NCBI GenBank assembly: GCA_037447655.1
Contig: JBBHKE010001018.1
Location: 1-45,406 of the forward strand
Direction of reading: 5' to 3'
DNA: 45,406 bases
DNA from: Zygnema cylindricum
Lineage: Eukaryota > Streptophyta > Zygnematophyceae > Zygnematales > Zygnemataceae
The notes under the pieces were generated by a model. It searched no databases and was not told the origin of the DNA. It saw only the letters and a list, made by a program, of their open reading frames with translations. This document shows, piece after piece, positions 41,194 through 45,406 of this stretch. Position numbers and translations under genes: made by a program. Within the stretch, counting starts at the first letter, position 1. Each line of letters begins with the position of its first letter.

Positions 41194-42901
41194 GTAAAGG
41201 AATAGAAATAAGTAGACGATCTCTTCGTCTCTCTCTCTCTCTCCCTCTCTCTCTCATCATTATTATACGCAAGTATAGTAATCACTATACGAAAAAGAAC
41301 AGAAAATGATGTATACTATCATGACAAAATAATAACAAAAAATAAATGGTACAATAATTATGATAAGATACATAAATGTATACAGAAAAAATTTTTGTCA
41401 GCGAGCCCTTTCTTCTTTCCTTCATTTTATTGGAGGACAAGAAACATCATTTATTCCATAATAAAAAGAGCACGGAGAGCCAGGAAAGTGCTTGTAAACT
41501 AAGTATTTGAACGAGCGAAGTATTTGTGCGAACTAAGTTTTTGTACGAAAAGAAATCAACCAGTTTAAAATGATACTTTGTCAATATAAAGTGCCGTATT
41601 TCAAAGGTTTTGTAAAATAAATGGACCAAGTTTCTGGAAAAAAATGACATTTTTGTGGTCTGTTTGGAGCCGAGCTTCACTAATTCTTACTCATAGTCTT
41701 AAAGACTTGTGACGTGACTTGCAAATCCATGGATCCTCGGCTTCGGATACTTTCAGTAAAGACGATGAAAGAGACTTGAAGTTTTTTTTTTGTTTTTTTA
41801 GTTAGTTTTTGTCACAGCTTTCCTGTCGGCCAATAACTGCCTTAGGCGATTGTTTAGAATTCGGATTCTATTGTTTTTACTGTAAAATATTTGAAGTTTA
41901 TTTGAGGCTACTGCCAAGAAATTTCCTTTAGGATCGGAAAGTTATTTCGCTTTAGAAGGATAAAGAGAGAGGCAGGGAGAGGGAGAGAGGGAGGGAGGAG
42001 AGGGAGAGAGAGAGGGAGGAGAGGAAGAGAGAGGGAGAGAAAGCGAGAGATCTGCAGACCAACCTGCATCTTCTTCTGGAATAGTAAAATCCAGTTCAGT
42101 CGCAATGTCAGTCGCAAATACAGTCCAGTCGCAGTTTCAGTTTCAGTTTCAGTTCTCGCACTTTTTTTCCATAAATACTCAACAGCATATGAAATATATA
42201 ACCAGCTGGTCTCCTTGGCTGCTGCTGGAATATCAGAACTATCTGAAGTTTTTACTTCGGTTTAAAAAAATTAATAATAAATCTGGAACATCGGAATGTT
42301 ATGTGTTTACTGTACTTCTTTGTGAATTTCTGTAATTTGCTACTTTCTTGTGCATAATCTGAGTCCTTTTTTGAATTTCTTATTGTGTAAGTATTCTATT
42401 TTTCACAATGCTGTTCAATTTTCCAGTAATCTGCTCATTACATGACTTTGTTTGTATTATAAACAATGTTTTACTTCAGAAAAACGCAAAACACATAGTT
42501 GAAGCTCCCATGGCAAACACACGGATGTCAAAACCTCCAAAACTTCATACAACATATTCGATGCATACCATATTGAACTTGTACCGCTCGACGCCTTGTA
42601 CTTATGCGATACAATGGTAAGTATTAGAAAAAAAGTCAAAAGAGATTATACACAACCAACACTTATTAGTGACATCGCCTGAGACTATTGTGCCAATAAC
42701 AATCAACAGACTTCAAAACATACCCACCTTGCTTCAACCTCTCACGACTAGGCTTCTCTAAATTCATCAGCTATAAAGAGGACAAATCAACATTAAATAA
42801 AACAAACTGCCAACAAATTCAGCATAGAGAAATATACATCTAAACATGTCAGAAATTGCTTTGTCACACCACTGAGAGTTGTATTGAGTATTGCATCTCA
42901 C

Positions 42902-43025
42902 CATAGAACAAATTGAATCCATATATTGACCAAGTGGAAAAGTCAACTACATTGAACAGAATCGCTAATCTCACTATATGATGCGTACTAAATTCACCAC
43001 CAATGTTCCACGAAACCAGAGTTTT
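42902..43025 (-). other. Candidate exon downstream of the right F-box gene
   Basis: Counterpart of 34,397-34,529: 124 nt with upstream TTGCAG and downstream GTGAGA, and a 70-nt GTAAGT..TTGCAG interval (43,026-43,095). It reads VSWNIGGEFSTHHIVRLAIL. The 9-nt difference from the left copy keeps the frame. The splice junctions are unproven. Confidence 0.4.
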
Positions 43026-43208
43026 CTGCAACATAAACCGCAAGCTCTCATGAGATTTCTCATTCAATTTCACATCGATTTAAAGTTTTACTTACCACAA
43101 TAAGTTTCATTAATTTCGAGACCCCTAAAACTCAACAAAAGCTGCAATTACTAACTCTTCCTCTAACAAAAAACTAAGATCCCTGTATAAAACAAGCAAA
43201 TTTGAATC

Positions 43209-44462
43209 TCATGGGCAGCTAAAAGTAACATTCGGAAACAAATTTTTCAATCTCTTAGCTTTCTTTATAAAACCATACAGATAGTGTGCATCAATTGTTG
43301 TGGTAGAGAAGCAAAAAGACACTTCTTGTAGAGAAGGACAAGATGAGAGCCACTCGTGCAACTCCACATATTGTTCATTCAAACGCCTTTGACGATTTCC
43401 CAACGTTGTTGGTTCCCTGGTTATATCATCTAAAATTATCCACTCTTCGTCGAGATTTTCCACCGTCAACGCTTTTAAACATGGAAGCTTGAATGTATTT
43501 TTGATACTTATGACTTTCTCCTTGATCAGAGGTAAAAGCCTCATTGAGCCGGCAACCAGAGTCTCTAGAGTGTCTACGCTTTTCTGAAACAAGGTGTAAA
43601 TAAAATCACCGCCATCCTTTCTATTAACGGTCAAATGCGATATTCCATTGAAATCTGCCGGGAGCTCCAGGTGAAGATCCACTAAAATGTACGATACTCG
43701 TTCAATAGAAAAACTTTTCAAGCAGTCGCTGGATTTTATGATTAACTCTCTCCCGGGCAGTCCACGGAGCTCGAGAGAAGTTAGTTTCGGACAATCGACA
43801 AGAACTGAGGGAAGCACATCTCCTCTAAGAAAAAGTGATTTCAAATTTTGATGCTCAAAACTGACACGAGAATGCCTATGCGGAAGCACAAAATGTATCC
43901 AAATATTAAGACATTCCAAATTTGGAAACATATTTAAGAATAATTGCAACCGCTTGACATCTATGAGCCGGTATATCGGCATTACTTCTAAACTCTTGAC
44001 AGTTGGGAATGACCAATTTTGTAGTACTTTTTCTCTTGGATAATCCAACAATAACCTGCAAATTGTTAAGCTTTCAAGAATAGGAAACAAAGATAGGGCT
44101 TCTATATGCTCCAGATTAGCGCCGCTAATTGACAAGCGAGTTACCGTTTGTCCAATCACTTTTGACAATTGCCATAAAGTTCCTGCATGAAGAAAACCAT
44201 CGACAAAAATCTCCTCTGCGTAAGGTGTCATCTTTACAATCTTCAAGTATTTCTCTTCCCGAGACCTTGGGAAACAAAGACGAGAAACTCGTCTTACTCC
44301 GGCTTGAAAATTTTTGCAGACAAGAGAATAATTGACAAGCTCGAAAGCGCGTTTCTCTCGACTGGCCAAAGTGAAGATCTTCGCGAGGACGTCAGCGGGA
44401 AGTGACAAAATAGAGGTGACGTGTGCCTCCTTCTTCACGGCGGCCTTGCTGCCGGACGCCAT
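43209..44462 (-). CDS. F-box/LRR-like protein
   Basis: 417 aa from the ATG at 44,462 (MASGSKAAVKKEAHVTS), chosen because the left copy starts at the same point; an in-frame extension upstream begins in the AACCCTAA-rich promoter and is less likely. The F-box (about residues 15-57) reads LSLPADVLAKIFTLASREKR and NYSLVCKNFQAGVRRV. Leucine-rich repeats follow: LEHIEALSLFPILESLTI, FLNMFPNLECLNIWIHF, LVDCPKLTSLELRGLPG and LKALTVENLDEEW; the C-terminus is HEWLSSCPSLQEVSF..RLKNLFPNV. This build is typical of plant F-box/LRR substrate receptors of SCF ubiquitin ligases; the target is unknown. Intronless across the coding region. A 70-nt intron-like interval lies about 110 nt past the stop. Confidence 0.85.
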   Translation of the reverse strand: MASGSKAAVKKEAHVTSILSLPADVLAKIFTLASREKRAFELVNYSLVCKNFQAGVRRVSRLCFPRSREEKYLKIVKMTPYAEEIFVDGFLHAGTLWQLSKVIGQTVTRLSISGANLEHIEALSLFPILESLTICRLLLDYPREKVLQNWSFPTVKSLEVMPIYRLIDVKRLQLFLNMFPNLECLNIWIHFVLPHRHSRVSFEHQNLKSLFLRGDVLPSVLVDCPKLTSLELRGLPGRELIIKSSDCLKSFSIERVSYILVDLHLELPADFNGISHLTVNRKDGGDFIYTLFQKSVDTLETLVAGSMRLLPLIKEKVISIKNTFKLPCLKALTVENLDEEWIILDDITREPTTLGNRQRRLNEQYVELHEWLSSCPSLQEVSFCFSTTTIDAHYLYGFIKKAKRLKNLFPNVTFSCP

Positions 44463-45406
44463 GGCATGGGCAGAATCGTGGTGAGAGAGACGATGGCGTT
44501 TCGCTTCAAAATTGAATATTGGACGCAGCCAATGTGTCTGAAACGCTGCAACCCTAATTCTGAAACCATAAATTTGAAACTTCATTCGCAGCCCTAATTC
44601 CCAATTGTGCGCCCTAAAACTCAACAAAAACTACAATTTCTAACTCTACCTCTAACAAAAAAACTGAAGTTAATTAAAAAAAAAAAAAAACTTCAAAAAA
44701 AAAAACTTAATTCTGAAACCCTACTTTTGAAACATTCACTCGCAAAGCCTGAATGCAAAATGTATATTCCGAATCTCTGGTTTTGAAAACACAATCATAA
44801 AAAAATTCGTCGAACTGGTTCCTTTTCGGAGTTTGCAAGAAACTGACATTTCAAAACAAATCATTGGATATAAGGCAGGAACAAGGAATAGGGTGTTTAT
44901 GGAGAATCTGGAAAAAGACGGAAAGAAGGTACACAAGGTACAGTACTGCTCGTCACGTCATGAGAGATGCACGAGGTACAGGGAAAGGAAGGGGAGGGGA
45001 AGGAAGGGACGATATCGTACAGAAAACTGCACGATTTTGTCAAAAAAGTACATTTATCTGTACAATTTCGGGGATGATTGGGAATTAGCCTAATTCTACA
45101 TAGGTTTTAATATTTAGATGCAATACTGTAGAAGTCTGTAAAAAAGTACATTTGTTTGTACGATTACGGTTCATTAGCCAGTGCTGCCAATACTATATTG
45201 GATTATTTATTAAACCAGTAATGTTCAGTTCTTGATTCCACATGTCCCGTGTGGGAAATCCTACTGCTGAAAAACTAATTGTGAAACCATAGTTGCAAAA
45301 CCCAACATATGAAACCCTATTTCTGAAACCCTAACTCTGAATGCTTCATAAGGCCAGGAAAAATTAAACATTCATTAACAAATGTTTGTTCTTTATCAGT
45401 GTTCTC
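44463..45406 (-). promoter_or_regulatory. Upstream region of the right F-box gene
   Basis: AACCCTAATTCTG, GCCCTAATTC and similar motifs (44,549-44,600; 45,260-45,345) match those upstream of the left copy. GTACA motifs are frequent at 44,930-45,165. A-rich runs lie at 44,675-44,705. No gene is seen to the window end. Confidence 0.4.

Larger units (their letters stand above)
41483..45360. repeat. Segmental duplication, right copy
   Basis: Tandem duplicate of 32,451-37,215 without the two insertions of the left copy. It has lost about 260 bp (junction near 42,760) that the left copy retains around 33,998-34,255. Its last part includes an extra A-rich stretch (44,610-44,705). A GA-rich tract at 41,965-42,050 matches 32,980-33,035. 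Confidence 0.88.

Noticed and set aside
43209-44627. Extended 472-aa start for the right F-box gene
   Set aside because: The extra 55 residues derive from AACCCTAA-type promoter sequence, and the left copy supports the MASGSKAA start.

Overview
The window looks like repeat-rich nuclear DNA of a land plant or a close algal relative (streptophyte). The evidence is: Ty1/copia retrotransposons whose primer site matches the anticodon arm of the plant initiator tRNA-Met; plant telo-box-like AACCCTAA motifs upstream of F-box/leucine-rich genes; GT..AG intron signals; and a retroelement that carries a cytosine-5 DNA methyltransferase, a combination I recall being reported from charophyte algae and dinoflagellates. 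I cannot name the species.

Positions 1-24,383 are a nest of retrotransposons. The oldest layer is a minus-strand, retrovirus-like element of non-copia type. It encodes Gag with two CCHC knuckles, then an aspartic protease, then a DNMT3-like methyltransferase. It survives as two blocks, 9,011-11,613 and 4,082-4,661. A plus-strand, non-autonomous copia element (B, 4,667-9,010, two 1,183-bp LTRs, 5-bp target duplication) split the methyltransferase. A minus-strand copia element (C, 11,615-17,628) split the Gag. On the left, copia element A2 (LTR ending at 4,081) borders the methyltransferase. A2 is itself interrupted by a complete solo LTR (2,329-3,376) and by element A (1-1,432). Copia element D (18,770-24,383, plus strand) is nearly full length, but its 3' LTR is cut off next to a GT microsatellite. 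All copia copies carry stops, frameshifts or deletions. B keeps a nearly complete gag and only scraps of pol.

Positions 24,384-32,450 hold no convincing gene. They contain small DNA transposons with GGGTG..GTTCCATTAGG ends and 3-bp target duplications (PIF/Harbinger-like), a foldback element, a near-perfect 90-nt hairpin, and degenerate tandem repeats. GTAC is conspicuously common here and in the LTRs.

Positions 32,451-45,406 hold two tandem copies of a segment of about 4 kb. Each carries an F-box/LRR-like gene on the minus strand, with 37,216-41,482 between them, including a polypyrimidine tract of about 1.1 kb. The right gene (43,209-44,462, 417 aa) looks intact. The left gene has lost its C-terminal third. 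The left copy has also gained a 783-bp Harbinger-like element and an insertion of about 250 bp with long poly-T runs, both absent from the right copy.

The points most worth following up are the methyltransferase-bearing retroelement, the half-tRNA primer site that contains the gag start codon, and a tRNA-like fold lying antisense in the LTRs.
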